This document shows, piece after piece, positions 8,739 to 17,780 of a stretch of DNA of 52,372 nucleotides (positions are counted from its first letter, which is position 1; every line of letters starts with the position of its first letter). A program made the position numbers and the translations under genes. This DNA comes from Roseburia sp. 1XD42-69. Lineage in GTDB: Bacteria > Bacillota > Clostridia > Lachnospirales > Lachnospiraceae. The notes under the pieces are model-generated. The model saw only the letters and a program-made list of their open reading frames with translations, did no database searches and was not told the origin of the DNA. The stretch lies in contig NZ_RAZG01000024.1 of assembly GCF_003612565.1 (NCBI RefSeq), positions 1 through 52,372 on the forward strand, given 5' to 3'.

Positions 8739-9190
8739 TGTCCCAGCAGCTTCAAAATATCCTGATGGAATACCAGCAAAATCCCGTTTTTTATAAAAAA
8801 ATTAACCGCCACAAGCCCAAGGGCAATCCAGAGATAAGCGTCCCGGTAACGCATGCCTGCCCGTATTTTTCCGCGGCTGATACGCTGGATGGAATGGGTT
8901 GCCATATACCACAGATAGATTGCGGCAGCATACGGTACAATGGGGTGATAGAAAAAAGACAGCAGCCATTTCCCCTTCAAAAGCGCTGCCACCGCCCTGG
9001 TTCCACCGCATCCTGGACAGTAAAGCCCGGTAAGTTTCAAAAACATGCAGGGCATTAAAAATCTCCCCAGAGAAATGGGGAACATTTTGTACAGAAGATA
9101 TAACATCAGGACAACCCCTAAAAATGACGCCCCAACGGCGTAAAATGCCTGTTCTGTTTTTTCTTGTTGGCTTCGGTTTATCTTTGACAT
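8729..9190 (-). CDS. DUF2752 family membrane protein
   Basis: The 153-residue protein carries the DUF2752 signature YCPGCGGTRAV (about 58-68) between hydrophobic helices, with a further helix near the C-terminus. The family is membrane-embedded and has no established reaction; the CPxCGxTR motif may bind metal. GGAGG lies 5 nt before the ATG, and an extended -10 (TGTTATAAT, 9218-9226) is upstream. Confidence 0.85.
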   Translation of the reverse strand: MSKINRSQQEKTEQAFYAVGASFLGVVLMLYLLYKMFPISLGRFLMPCMFLKLTGLYCPGCGGTRAVAALLKGKWLLSFFYHPIVPYAAAIYLWYMATHSIQRISRGKIRAGMRYRDAYLWIALGLVAVNFFIKNGILLVFHQDILKLLGHYW

Positions 9191-9217
9191 GGATACCTCC
9201 GTTTTTTCTCAAACTAC

Positions 9218-9226
9218 ATTATAACA
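9218..9226 (-). promoter_or_regulatory. Extended -10 promoter of the DUF2752 gene
   Basis: On the minus strand TGT-TATAAT is present (TATAAT at 9218-9223) with no strong -35, consistent with an extended -10 promoter. It is divergent from the promoter of the next gene. Confidence 0.5.
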
Positions 9227-9244
9227 GATTTTCACAAAATTCTG

Positions 9245-9272
9245 TTGAGTTTTTTTCCAGTTTTGCTATAAT
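9245..9272 (+). promoter_or_regulatory. Promoter of the SprA-like gene
   Basis: TTGAGT (9245-9250), a 16-nt spacer and TATAAT (9267-9272) with a TGC extension, about 40 nt before an AAAGGAGGG ribosome binding site. Confidence 0.7.
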
Positions 9273-9310
9273 AAAATTATGTAAAATATTTAAAAAAGGA
9301 GGGCACTGTT

Positions 9311-9805
9311 ATGGCAATCAGTGGCGTTTCCGCCTATTTGGGCTACTCATATTATGGAAATACAAATTCAGGGAATCATAGCATTACCAGTGAAAAGTCA
9401 AACCAAGCGGTTTCCGACCAGGTGAAAAAAACCGGAAGGCGCTCCTCACCGGCGGAATGTGAGACCTGTAAAAACCGCAAGTATCAGGACGGATCCGATG
9501 AAAATGTATCTTTTAAAACGGCACAGCATGTATCCCCTTCCGCATCTGGTGCAGCAGTGCGTTCACACGAAGCAGAACATGTGAAAAACGCCTATTCCAA
9601 GGCGGCGAAAGAAAACGGACAGGTGATTTCTGCGGGAGTTTCTATCCAGACGGCAGTCTGCCCGGAATGCGGCAGCGTCTATACGGCAGGCGGGGAAACG
9701 AGAACCGTGGTAAAATATTCTGACGAGTCCAATCCCTACCAGCAAAACCAAAAATCACTGGATGCAGTCAAATATGTGGGCGCCAATGTTGATTACGCCG
9801 CATAA
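9311..9805 (+). CDS. Predicted SprA-like HExxH metalloprotease
   Basis: The 164-residue protein contains HEAEH (86-90), an HExxH zinc motif, followed by a TAGGET segment (125-130). That spacing recalls the SprA-related putative metalloprotease family, whose members carry HExxH and a downstream GGE. Two cysteine pairs, C50/C53 in CETCKNRKYQDGSDE and C117/C120 in CPECGS, may bind a second zinc. The YQDGSD and HVSP motifs look conserved. There is no signal peptide, so a cytoplasmic location is likely. Strong RBS AAAGGAGGG. The DUF975 gene follows after 23 nt. Enzyme activity is inferred from motifs only. Confidence 0.7.
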   Translation: MAISGVSAYLGYSYYGNTNSGNHSITSEKSNQAVSDQVKKTGRRSSPAECETCKNRKYQDGSDENVSFKTAQHVSPSASGAAVRSHEAEHVKNAYSKAAKENGQVISAGVSIQTAVCPECGSVYTAGGETRTVVKYSDESNPYQQNQKSLDAVKYVGANVDYAA

Positions 9806-9828
9806 ACACCGAAGGAGTACTTGATTTT

Positions 9829-10542
9829 ATGAATTTATCTTGTAAAGAGTTAAAGCGGCAGGCAAGAGAGACACTAAACGGGCGCTACGGGCTTCCCATG
9901 AACGTAAATGTGATGACAGGGCTTATGGTCTTTGCCGCTTCTTTCCCTTTTAATTATTCGTTTCAGAAAAATCCCGGCACCCTGCAGTTGGTAACATATT
10001 ACTTTGCCGCTTTCATTATTTCCCTGTTATCCATTGTACTAACCTGCGGAATTATCCGCATCCATCTGGATATGTCCCGGGGAAAAGAAAGGACATTTGC
10101 CGACTTGTTTTACTACTTTAGCAGAAAACCGGACAGGCTGATTCTGGCACAGTTATCCCTGATGCTGAAGATATTTGCGGCAGCAATTCCAGCGATAATC
10201 TGTGCCATGTATTATTTCAGGTTCCCATCCCTGACATGGATGGCACTGATGATAATTGCTTTCCTTGTATCCGCTTTTTTCATCTGTTACCTCTCCCTCA
10301 CATACAGCCTTATTTACTATTTTTTAGTGGATAATGACTCCTTGGGGGTTTCCGATGCATTCTGCTTAAGCCGGGAACACATGAAAGGGAACAGAGGCAG
10401 ATTGTTATATATTGCTTTCAGTTTTATAGGCATGGCTTTGCTGGGCCTTTTATCTTTCGGCATTGGTTTTCTCTGGATATACCCGTATATCAGCCAGACC
10501 ATTGCCGTATTTTACCGTAATATCATAGGGGAGGTTTCCTAA
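9829..10542 (+). CDS. DUF975 family integral membrane protein
   Basis: The 237-residue protein begins with a short soluble helix (SCKELKRQARETLNGRY) of the kind that opens DUF975 proteins, followed by about five to six hydrophobic segments. The late segment LSREHMKGNRGRLLYI fits the family's 'S...MKGNK..LF.L' pattern. The role is unknown. It lies 2 nt before the alpha-glucosidase start and is therefore probably cotranscribed with it. Confidence 0.85.
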   Translation: MNLSCKELKRQARETLNGRYGLPMNVNVMTGLMVFAASFPFNYSFQKNPGTLQLVTYYFAAFIISLLSIVLTCGIIRIHLDMSRGKERTFADLFYYFSRKPDRLILAQLSLMLKIFAAAIPAIICAMYYFRFPSLTWMALMIIAFLVSAFFICYLSLTYSLIYYFLVDNDSLGVSDAFCLSREHMKGNRGRLLYIAFSFIGMALLGLLSFGIGFLWIYPYISQTIAVFYRNIIGEVS

Positions 10543-10543
10543 A

Positions 10544-12250
10544 ATGACAAAAAGATGGTGGCATGATAAAGTTGCATATCAAATTTATCCCAAGAGTTTC
10601 TGCGACAGCAATGGAGACGGAATCGGGGACTTAGGCGGTATTATCTCTAAGTTAGACTACTTAAAAGACCTTGGCGTTGATATTATCTGGCTCTCCCCAA
10701 TTTATGAATCCCCATTTGTGGATCAGGGATACGACATATCAGATTATTACAAAATCGCCCAGTGTTTCGGCACCATGGAGGAATTTGACACTCTTTTGGC
10801 GGAAGCTAAAAGCCGGAATATGTATGTAATTATGGATTTGGTGGTAAACCACTGTTCCAGCCAGCACAAATGGTTTCAAGAGGCTCTGGCGAATCCCAAA
10901 AGCGAATACCGGGACTATTTCTATTTTGTAAAGGGGAAAAACGGACAGCCCCCTAGCAATTACCGCTCCTATTTTGGAGGAAGTACCTGGGAACCTGTAA
11001 AAGGCGAAAAGGATATGTACTATCTGCACATGTTTGCCAAAGAACAGCCGGACTTAAACTGGGAAAATCCGAAAGTCCGGGAGCAGATTTACCGCATGAT
11101 AAACTGGTGGCTGAACAAGGGCCTTGCAGGATTCCGTATTGACGCCATTATTAATATCAAAAAAGACTTGGAATTTCCCTCCTTTGAAGCGGACGGTGAG
11201 GACGGTCTTGTCTCCTGCACCAAAATGGTGGATGAAGTTACCGGAGTGGGGGATTTCTTAAAAGAAATGAGCGCCGTAACTTTTGAACCTAAGGATGCCT
11301 TTACCGTAGGGGAAGTTTTCAACATGAAGAAGGAGGAAATGGAAGCTTTTATCGGGGAGGAAGGGTATTTTTCCAGTATGTTTGACTTTTCCGCCCATCT
11401 CCTTACTCTGGGGGAACACGGCTGGTATGACGCCAAACCTGTAGAATTTAAAGCGTGGAGACAAACCCTTATCTCCTCCCAGCTGGAAGCGGAGGGCATT
11501 GGGTTTAAATCAAATATTATTGAAAATCATGACGAGCCCAGAGGCGTCTGTACGTTCCTGCCGGATTACGCTAGAAACGAACAGGGAAAAAAAATGCTGG
11601 CCACCACCTTCCTCACCCTTCGGGGGATTCCCTTTATCTATCAGGGGCAGGAGATCGGCATGACAAACTGCCGCCGGAATGATATCAGCGAATATGACGA
11701 TATTAACACCCACGACCAATATCAGGTTGCCTTAGATGCAGGCCTGACAAAGGAGGAGGCATTAAAGGTCTGCCACGACCACAGCAGGGACAATGCCAGA
11801 ACCCCCATGCAGTGGAAAGCCACAAAACATGCTGGCTTTACCGCAGGAACCCCATGGCTGCCTGTAAACCTGAATTATTTTTCTGTAAATGTGGAAACCC
11901 AGGCAAGAAAACCGGAATCTCTGCTCAATTATTATAAAGAACTTATTGCCCTGCGGAAATTTCCGGCTTACAGTGAAATTTTTGTCTATGGGGACTTTGT
12001 TCCCGCCTTTTTGGAGTATGACAATATTTTTGCCTACTATCGTTCACTGGCGGATACTTCCGTACAGATACTGGTCATTGCCAATTACGGCCGGGAAATC
12101 CAGACACTTCCCTTGGGAAATATGCTGGTCGAAAAGGTTCTTCTAATGAACACGGATTTCAAAGACGACCTGCGAAGGGAAGCCCGGGGCAAATGCTGCG
12201 TTACCCTGCAGTCCTGCGAGGCAGTGGTTTTGCTGGTATCGGAAATTTAA
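10544..12250 (+). CDS. GH13 alpha-glucosidase (oligo-1,6-glucosidase type)
   Basis: This cytoplasmic retaining enzyme (no signal peptide) hydrolyses terminal glucose from malto- or isomalto-oligosaccharides. The 568 residues fit GH13 subfamily 31. Conserved regions are DLVVNH (98-103), FRIDAI (nucleophile D200), VGEVF (acid/base E257) and IENHDEPR (D330). The residue after the nucleophile is Ala201; oligo-1,6-glucosidases usually have Val there, while some alpha-1,4-preferring relatives have Ala, so maltose-type substrates are possible. No transporter or regulator adjoins it. A bidirectional terminator follows. Confidence 0.92.
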   Translation: MTKRWWHDKVAYQIYPKSFCDSNGDGIGDLGGIISKLDYLKDLGVDIIWLSPIYESPFVDQGYDISDYYKIAQCFGTMEEFDTLLAEAKSRNMYVIMDLVVNHCSSQHKWFQEALANPKSEYRDYFYFVKGKNGQPPSNYRSYFGGSTWEPVKGEKDMYYLHMFAKEQPDLNWENPKVREQIYRMINWWLNKGLAGFRIDAIINIKKDLEFPSFEADGEDGLVSCTKMVDEVTGVGDFLKEMSAVTFEPKDAFTVGEVFNMKKEEMEAFIGEEGYFSSMFDFSAHLLTLGEHGWYDAKPVEFKAWRQTLISSQLEAEGIGFKSNIIENHDEPRGVCTFLPDYARNEQGKKMLATTFLTLRGIPFIYQGQEIGMTNCRRNDISEYDDINTHDQYQVALDAGLTKEEALKVCHDHSRDNARTPMQWKATKHAGFTAGTPWLPVNLNYFSVNVETQARKPESLLNYYKELIALRKFPAYSEIFVYGDFVPAFLEYDNIFAYYRSLADTSVQILVIANYGREIQTLPLGNMLVEKVLLMNTDFKDDLRREARGKCCVTLQSCEAVVLLVSEI

Positions 12251-12286
12251 ATACAAACAGAAAATATCTCCCTGGAGACATGGATA

Positions 12287-12317
12287 AAAAAAGAAGCCTT
12301 TCATGGGCTTCTTTTTC
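12287..12317. terminator. Bidirectional intrinsic terminator
   Basis: AAAAAAGAAGCC (12287-12298) pairs with GGCTTCTTTTTC (12306-12317) around a 7-nt loop, giving T-runs on both strands. It lies between the convergent alpha-glucosidase and aspartate kinase genes and can serve both. Confidence 0.85.
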
Positions 12318-12319
12318 AT

Positions 12320-13639
12320 TTACAACTGAGTCTCCACAAATATATCATAGATTGCTTTTATGGCATTGTCAAAATCACTGTTTGCCACACCGATGATAAT
12401 ATTCAACTCGCTGGAGCCCTGGTCAATCATTTTTACATTTACATTTGCATGAGACAACGCAGAGAAAATCCGTCCCGCCGTCCCCCGGGTAGATTTCATT
12501 CCCCTTCCCACCACGGCAATCAGGGCCAAATCTCCGTCTAAGTCAATGACATCCGGCTCTGCCAGGCGATGGATAGAGGAGAGCACCTGCTGTTCTTTTC
12601 CCGCAAATTCCTCCTGGTGCACAAATACAGTCATAGTGTCAATCCCGGAGGGCATATGCTCGAAGGAAATACCATGCATCTCAAAGGCTTCCAAAACCTT
12701 TCTGCCGAATCCGATTTCCGTATTCATCATATCTTTTTCCACATTAACCGCCACAAAACCTTTTTTTCCCGCAACTCCCGTAATGGTATAAAGGGATGGC
12801 TGGCAGGTATTTTCCACAATTAAAGTCCCCTCGTCTTCCGGGACATTTGTATTTCGGATATTAATGGGAATACCGGCTTTGCGCACGGGGAAAACCGCAT
12901 CTTCATGGAGAACAGTCGCCCCCATATAAGATAACTCCCTTAACTCCCGGTAAGTGATGACTTTAATGGCCTTGGGGTTTTTAATAATCCTTGGATCCGC
13001 CACCAGAAATCCGGAGACATCCGTCCAGTTTTCATACATATCCGCCCGGCAGGCTTTTGCCACAATAGAGCCTGTGATATCAGAGCCGCCACGGGAGAAT
13101 GTAACTACCGTACCGTCCTCTTTTGCCCCGTAAAATCCAGGGATTACTGCATACTCACTTTGTTTTAAGCGCTCCTTTAAAATCTCATTGGTGGTATCCG
13201 CATCAAACTCTCCCTGCTCGTCAAAGCGGATCACCTGGGCCGCGTCAATAAAATCAAACCCCAGGTAGTTTGCCATAATAATCCCGTTTAAATATTCTCC
13301 TCTGGAGGCAGCATAATCTTTCCCTGCCTTTGCCGCAAAATTAGCCGCAATAATATTAAACTCTTCCTCTAAAGAGAGCTTTAAATGCAGGCCGTTGATA
13401 ATAGCATTATAACGATCCCTGATTTTCTTTAACTTAATTTTAAAATCGCCCTCTTCTTCCGCTGTCTCATAGCAGTCATAGAGCATATCCGTCACTTTGG
13501 TGTCCTTGTCATTGCGCTTTCCAGGGGCGCTTGGCACCACATACCTGCGGTGCTTATCGCTGTGGATAATATCCCCTACTTTAGAAAACTGGCCTGCGCT
13601 TGCCAGTGAACTGCCGCCGAATTTTACTACTTTAATCAT
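12320..13639 (-). CDS. lysC: Aspartate kinase
   Basis: The enzyme phosphorylates L-aspartate at the start of the lysine, threonine and methionine pathways. The 439 residues match monofunctional aspartokinases with tandem C-terminal ACT domains (about 295-439). KFGGSS is at 6-11 and FSRGGSDITGS (about 180-190) is the kinase-domain motif. The start SAPGKRNDKDTKVTD is typical of the YclM/class III type rather than the alpha/beta LysC type. Its place as the last gene after hom and apgM suggests a threonine-branch role and feedback by threonine or lysine. Confidence 0.93.
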   Translation of the reverse strand: MIKVVKFGGSSLASAGQFSKVGDIIHSDKHRRYVVPSAPGKRNDKDTKVTDMLYDCYETAEEEGDFKIKLKKIRDRYNAIINGLHLKLSLEEEFNIIAANFAAKAGKDYAASRGEYLNGIIMANYLGFDFIDAAQVIRFDEQGEFDADTTNEILKERLKQSEYAVIPGFYGAKEDGTVVTFSRGGSDITGSIVAKACRADMYENWTDVSGFLVADPRIIKNPKAIKVITYRELRELSYMGATVLHEDAVFPVRKAGIPINIRNTNVPEDEGTLIVENTCQPSLYTITGVAGKKGFVAVNVEKDMMNTEIGFGRKVLEAFEMHGISFEHMPSGIDTMTVFVHQEEFAGKEQQVLSSIHRLAEPDVIDLDGDLALIAVVGRGMKSTRGTAGRIFSALSHANVNVKMIDQGSSELNIIIGVANSDFDNAIKAIYDIFVETQL

Positions 13640-13660
13640 GACTTTACTCCTCTTAGCTTT

Positions 13661-14866
13661 TCACTTCCCGGAAAACAGGTAATCAATTAATGTGTGGCCC
13701 TCCGCCACAAAATTCTCCGTCTTTCCGGCTTCCTCCTCATTGTATGCCCAGGAATGGCTCTGTTCCTTTGTACTGTCGTACAAAAGATAGGGAACGCTGT
13801 CCCCGGTGTGGGTGCGGATACAGATAGGGGTGGGGTGGTCCGGTAAAATCACCATACGAAAATCTTCCCCCGCTTCCCGAAGCCCTTCCACAATGGGACG
13901 AATCAGCCGCTTATCCAGGTTTTCAATGGCTGCCACTTTCCGCTCCACACTTCCCTGATGACCCATCTCATCCGGTGCTTCTAAATGTACATAGACAAAA
14001 TCATACCCTTCTTTTGTCAAAACGTCAACTGCTGCTTTGGCTTTTCCCTCATAATTTGTATGAAGCCCTCCGTTTGCCCCCTCCACTGTCACCACTTTCA
14101 TGGAGGAACCCACGGCAATTCCCTTTAGTAAATCCACTGCGGAAATCATAGCGCCTTTTTTCTTTGTTTTTTCTTCAAATCCGCTTAGGGCAGGTTTTGT
14201 CCCTGCTCCCCAAAACCAACAGGAATTAGCAGGCTTTAAGCCTTTTTTTCTCCTCTCTGCATTTATGGGATGATTTACAAGAATATCGTAACTCTTTTTC
14301 ATCATCTCTCTTAACTCTCTATTTTCCGGAAGCTTGTCCCCGATTTTCTGTCCCAGCACGTCGTGGGGCTGCACCAGCTCCACCACCTGGCCTTTGTCCC
14401 AGATTAAGAGATGGCGGTAGCTTGTTCCCACATAAAACCGGAAGGTATCTGTCTCCAGTTCCTTTCTCACCGCATCCAGTAAAACAGCCGCATCCTCTGT
14501 GGAAATCTCGTCGGAGCTGTGGTCTATAATCCTGCGCTCCTCATAGGTATCTTCCTCTTCGGAGAGGGTAACAATATTGCACCTTAAGGCAATATCCGTA
14601 TCTTTCATGGGAACCCCAATGCTCAAAGCCTCTAAGGGAGAACGGCCGGAATAATACTTCCTGGGATTATACCCCAAAACAGATAAGTTTGCCGTGTCGC
14701 TGCCCGGCTTCATTCCATCTGGCACCGTATGTACCATGCCGATTTCCCCCTTTGCCGCAAGCTCGTCCATCATGGGAGTATCCCCATAGGCAAGAGGAGT
14801 CTTTCCTCCCAGGGATTCAATGGGGCGGTCTGCCATCCCATCCCCTAATATCACTAAATATTTCAT
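13661..14866 (-). CDS. apgM: ApgM-type phosphomutase family protein; possible homoserine kinase
   Basis: The 401-residue protein belongs to the archaeal-type cofactor-independent phosphoglycerate mutase family (alkaline phosphatase superfamily). ILGDGMADRP (6-15) provides metal ligands, GSDTANLSVLGY (55-66) holds the presumed catalytic serine, and the late HLEAPDEMGHQG and LPDHPTP segments complete the metal site. It lies between homoserine dehydrogenase (26 nt) and aspartate kinase (21 nt), where thrB would be expected, and no thrB is seen in the window. ApgM proteins in such contexts have been proposed as a functional analogue of homoserine kinase. True glycolytic mutase activity remains possible. 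Confidence 0.85.
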   Translation of the reverse strand: MKYLVILGDGMADRPIESLGGKTPLAYGDTPMMDELAAKGEIGMVHTVPDGMKPGSDTANLSVLGYNPRKYYSGRSPLEALSIGVPMKDTDIALRCNIVTLSEEEDTYEERRIIDHSSDEISTEDAAVLLDAVRKELETDTFRFYVGTSYRHLLIWDKGQVVELVQPHDVLGQKIGDKLPENRELREMMKKSYDILVNHPINAERRKKGLKPANSCWFWGAGTKPALSGFEEKTKKKGAMISAVDLLKGIAVGSSMKVVTVEGANGGLHTNYEGKAKAAVDVLTKEGYDFVYVHLEAPDEMGHQGSVERKVAAIENLDKRLIRPIVEGLREAGEDFRMVILPDHPTPICIRTHTGDSVPYLLYDSTKEQSHSWAYNEEEAGKTENFVAEGHTLIDYLFSGK

Positions 14867-14892
14867 AATATGTTCCTCTCTGCTTCCTTATC

Positions 14893-16092
14893 CTATTCAG
14901 CAACCCGGATAATGGATAAAGTTGTAACATTTTCAATTTTTTTGTAAAACTCTTCCTCTTTTATAACAGGGGTGATAAACCCAAACTCTCCCCCTATCTC
15001 AGGAATCTCCACAAATTTCACATCCCCGAAAATTTCCTGCACTTTCTCTTTTGCGTCATTTGTCCTGACAAAAAATATGCTCTCCCCCTGGCCTGCATCT
15101 CTTAACTCTAATTTCTCCGGCCTCCACTGTAATAAAATATTCTTATCCACATGCTTTGCCATATCCACCATATCAGCTACCACCGCAGAAGCCGTGGGAA
15201 GCTTCCCTGCCCCGCTTCCATAAAACATGGCGGGCCCTAACATATTTCCCCGTACATAGATAGCGTTAAACACATCATTTACCGTGTACAGAGGATGGCT
15301 TACAGGGAGAAGGTGGGGCGCAACCATAGCCATATAAGTATCTCCCACTTTTTTACTGGTGGCCAAAAGCTTAATGGCATATCCCATGGCCTTGGCATAT
15401 TTGATATCCGTTGCGGAAATTTTTGTAATCCCCTCTGTGTGGATATCGGAAAAATCCACCTGCTGTCCGCATACCAGGGAAGTTAAAATGGCAATTTTCC
15501 GGCAGGCGTCATGGCCCTCAATATCCGCTGTGGGATCTTTCTCCGCATATCCCTTCGCCTGGGCATCTTTTAACACATCATCAAATTCCAAGCCTTCCTC
15601 CGCCATTTGTGTCATCATATAATTGGTGGTTCCGTTTAAAATTCCTGTAATTTCCTCAATTACATCTCCTGTAAGACAGGAGTTTATAGGCCTTATAATG
15701 GGAATTCCCCCTCCCACGCTGGCCTCGAATAAAAAGTTTACCTGTTTCTCCCTGGCCAGGGCGATAAGCTCCGCTCCTTTATCTGCCACTAAGGCTTTAT
15801 TGGAGGTAGCTACGTGCTTTCCCGCCTCAAGCATTGCCTTCACAAAGGTATAGGCAGGTTCCACCCCTCCCATCGTCTCCACCACTATGGAAATCTCAGG
15901 ATCCTGTGCAATAATGCTGTAATCTTTTACAATCTTATCTGCAATAGGGTCTCCCGAAAAATCCCGGATATCCAGGACATATTTTACCTCAATGGGCTCT
16001 CCCGCTTTATTTTTTATGCTGTCTTTATTTTTTTCTAATATCTCAACCACGCCGGAACCGATGGTTCCATATCCCATAACTGCTGCTTTCAT
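14893..16092 (-). CDS. hom: Homoserine dehydrogenase
   Basis: Hom reduces aspartate semialdehyde to homoserine with NAD(P)H, the branch point to threonine and methionine. The dinucleotide motif GYGTIGSG opens the protein, and DPTADIEGHDACRKIAIL supplies the catalytic-domain signature. The ATG at 16092 is preferred because AGAAGGAG lies 7-8 nt upstream; an ATG at 16116 would lie inside prfB. The resulting 399-residue protein ends in a roughly 80-residue region that may be an ACT-like regulatory domain. The gene starts 13 nt after the prfB stop. Confidence 0.93.
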   Translation of the reverse strand: MKAAVMGYGTIGSGVVEILEKNKDSIKNKAGEPIEVKYVLDIRDFSGDPIADKIVKDYSIIAQDPEISIVVETMGGVEPAYTFVKAMLEAGKHVATSNKALVADKGAELIALAREKQVNFLFEASVGGGIPIIRPINSCLTGDVIEEITGILNGTTNYMMTQMAEEGLEFDDVLKDAQAKGYAEKDPTADIEGHDACRKIAILTSLVCGQQVDFSDIHTEGITKISATDIKYAKAMGYAIKLLATSKKVGDTYMAMVAPHLLPVSHPLYTVNDVFNAIYVRGNMLGPAMFYGSGAGKLPTASAVVADMVDMAKHVDKNILLQWRPEKLELRDAGQGESIFFVRTNDAKEKVQEIFGDVKFVEIPEIGGEFGFITPVIKEEEFYKKIENVTTLSIIRVAE

Positions 16093-16105
16093 CTCTTTTC
16101 TCCTT

Positions 16106-17240
16106 CTATTCCTCACTGTCTGCCCTCTTGGGACAGCCCAGGGAGAGCCATTTTAAATAGCCGTTAATAAATATATCAAGATTCCCGTCCAAAACGCTTC
16201 CCACATTTCCGGTTTCCGCCCCGGTCCTGTGGTCTTTTACCATGGTATAGGGCTGCATGACATAGGAACGGATTTGGTTTCCCCATCCAATATCCGTCAC
16301 TTCCCCCCGGATGCATGCGGCTTTCTGGGCATTCTCCTGCTGCTTTAAAAGAAAAAGCTTTGCCTTTAACATCTGCATGGCCTTATCTTTGTTCATGTGC
16401 TGGGAACGCTCATTTTGACACTGCACCACAATCCCTGTGGGAAAATGGGTGATACGGATGGCGGAGGATGTCTTATTGATATGCTGTCCTCCTGCGCCGC
16501 TGGAACGGTAGGTATCAATCCGGATATCCTCCTCATTTATCTCCACATCAAGGTCCTCCTCAATATCCGGCATCACATCGCAGGACACAAAGGAAGTCTG
16601 GCGCTTTCCCGCCGCATTAAAAGGTGAAATCCGCACCAGGCGGTGCACCCCTTTTTCCGATTTCAGATATCCGTAGGCATTTTCCCCGTTTACCTGAAAA
16701 GTAATGGATTTTATTCCGGCTTCCTCCCCGTCTAAGGAGTCAAGGACTTCCACGGAAAAGCCTTTGTCCCCTGCAAAGCGGGTAAACATGCGGTAAAGCA
16801 TAGCCGCCCAGTCGCAGGATTCCGTGCCCCCCGCCCCGGCGTGAAGGGACACGATGGCGTTGTCCCTGTCATACTCCCCAGAGAGCAGTGTTTTCATACG
16901 GATGGATTCAAAAGTCTCTATAAACCCCTTCAGCTCGCTCTCCACCTCTGGGATTAAAGACGCATCGTTCTCCTCGTCAGCCATCTCAATCAGCGTCTCA
17001 ATATCCTCAAACTGCCCGGTGAGTTTTGCCAGGGTCTCCACATCATCCTTAAGGCTTTTTAATTCTTTCATTTTTGCCTGGGAAGTCTCTACATTATCCC
17101 AGAAATCAGGAGCCTCCATTTCCCGCTCCAATTCCTGTATCTTTTGCTTTTTCCCGGCTAAGTCAAAGTGAATCCCTCACTTCCAACAGTGGTTTCTTAT
17201 AAGTGTTCAAAGTTGTTTTGAACTGGTCAAGCTCTACCAT
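16106..17240 (-). CDS. prfB: Peptide chain release factor 2 with programmed +1 frameshift
   Basis: RF2 terminates translation at UGA and UAA. The main frame contains the SPF recognition tripeptide (in RISPFNAAGK) and the GGQ motif (in SSGAGGQHINK). It lacks a proper N-terminus unless translation starts at ATG 17240 (GAGGTGA RBS at 17247-17253), reads 25 codons, meets an in-frame TGA (17163-17165) at CTTTGAC and shifts +1. An SD-like AGGGA sits three codons before CTT, as in other prfB genes. The shifted product is 377 residues, normal for RF2. Low RF2 favours the shift, giving autoregulation. Confidence 0.96.
17162..17177 (-). promoter_or_regulatory. prfB +1 frameshift site
   Basis: On the minus strand the codons AGG GAT TCA CTT TGA precede C. 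CTT is the slippery codon (17166-17168), TGA (17163-17165) is the in-frame stop and AGGGA acts as the stimulatory internal Shine-Dalgarno in the usual register. Confidence 0.95.
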
Positions 17241-17279
17241 TATCAGTCACCTCTTTCTCTAAGATATTAATTTATTCTT

Positions 17280-17780
17280 TCATCTGTCATTTGACAGTCC
17301 TGAAAACAATTTTAACAAAACACAAACTGCACAAAGGCCAAAAAACGCCCCTGCACTGTCAATACACACGTCACTTACCTGCCCTGACCGCCCTTCCACA
17401 AAAAGCTGGTGAAACTCGTCTGTGGCGGCATAACCTGCTGCACAAATCCATGCCAGAAGATATTTTCTTTTGTATGTGGAAGGATACTGGAAAAAATTTC
17501 CCAGAAACAATACAGCCAGTATGGCATATTCCGTCATGTGGGCAATTTTCCTTAAAGGGCGCTCCCACGCTTTTGCATATTGCAAAAGTGCATCCTCCTC
17601 CCAGCCAAAGGAAAACCATTCCTCCGCCCGCACTGCCATGCGGTAGGAGATGGATCCGCTGAGTTCACTAGAAACCTGGGCTCTCTGGCCGGAAAACCGG
17701 AAAATAAGCCCCATCCAGAGAACTGCCAGTATAAGCCATAAGATTTTAATTGCCCTTGCTTTTCCCGTTTTTAATTTCAT
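17280..17780 (-). CDS. VanZ-like membrane protein
   Basis: The 166-residue protein has about four membrane helices and the VanZ signature: RKIAHMTEY (about 96-104), then AATDEFHQLFVEGR (about 128-141), then DVCIDSAGAFFG. VanZ-like proteins are linked to glycopeptide tolerance and envelope functions, but the reaction is unsettled. It overlaps the S41 protease gene by 35 nt and has only a weak RBS, so it probably depends on translational coupling. Confidence 0.87.
   Translation of the reverse strand: MKLKTGKARAIKILWLILAVLWMGLIFRFSGQRAQVSSELSGSISYRMAVRAEEWFSFGWEEDALLQYAKAWERPLRKIAHMTEYAILAVLFLGNFFQYPSTYKRKYLLAWICAAGYAATDEFHQLFVEGRSGQVSDVCIDSAGAFFGLCAVCVLLKLFSGLSNDR

Noticed and set aside
16093-16116. 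Upstream start for homoserine dehydrogenase
   Set aside because: It lies inside prfB and adds MRNRRRKE before the NAD-binding motif; ATG 16092 has AGAAGGAG at correct spacing.
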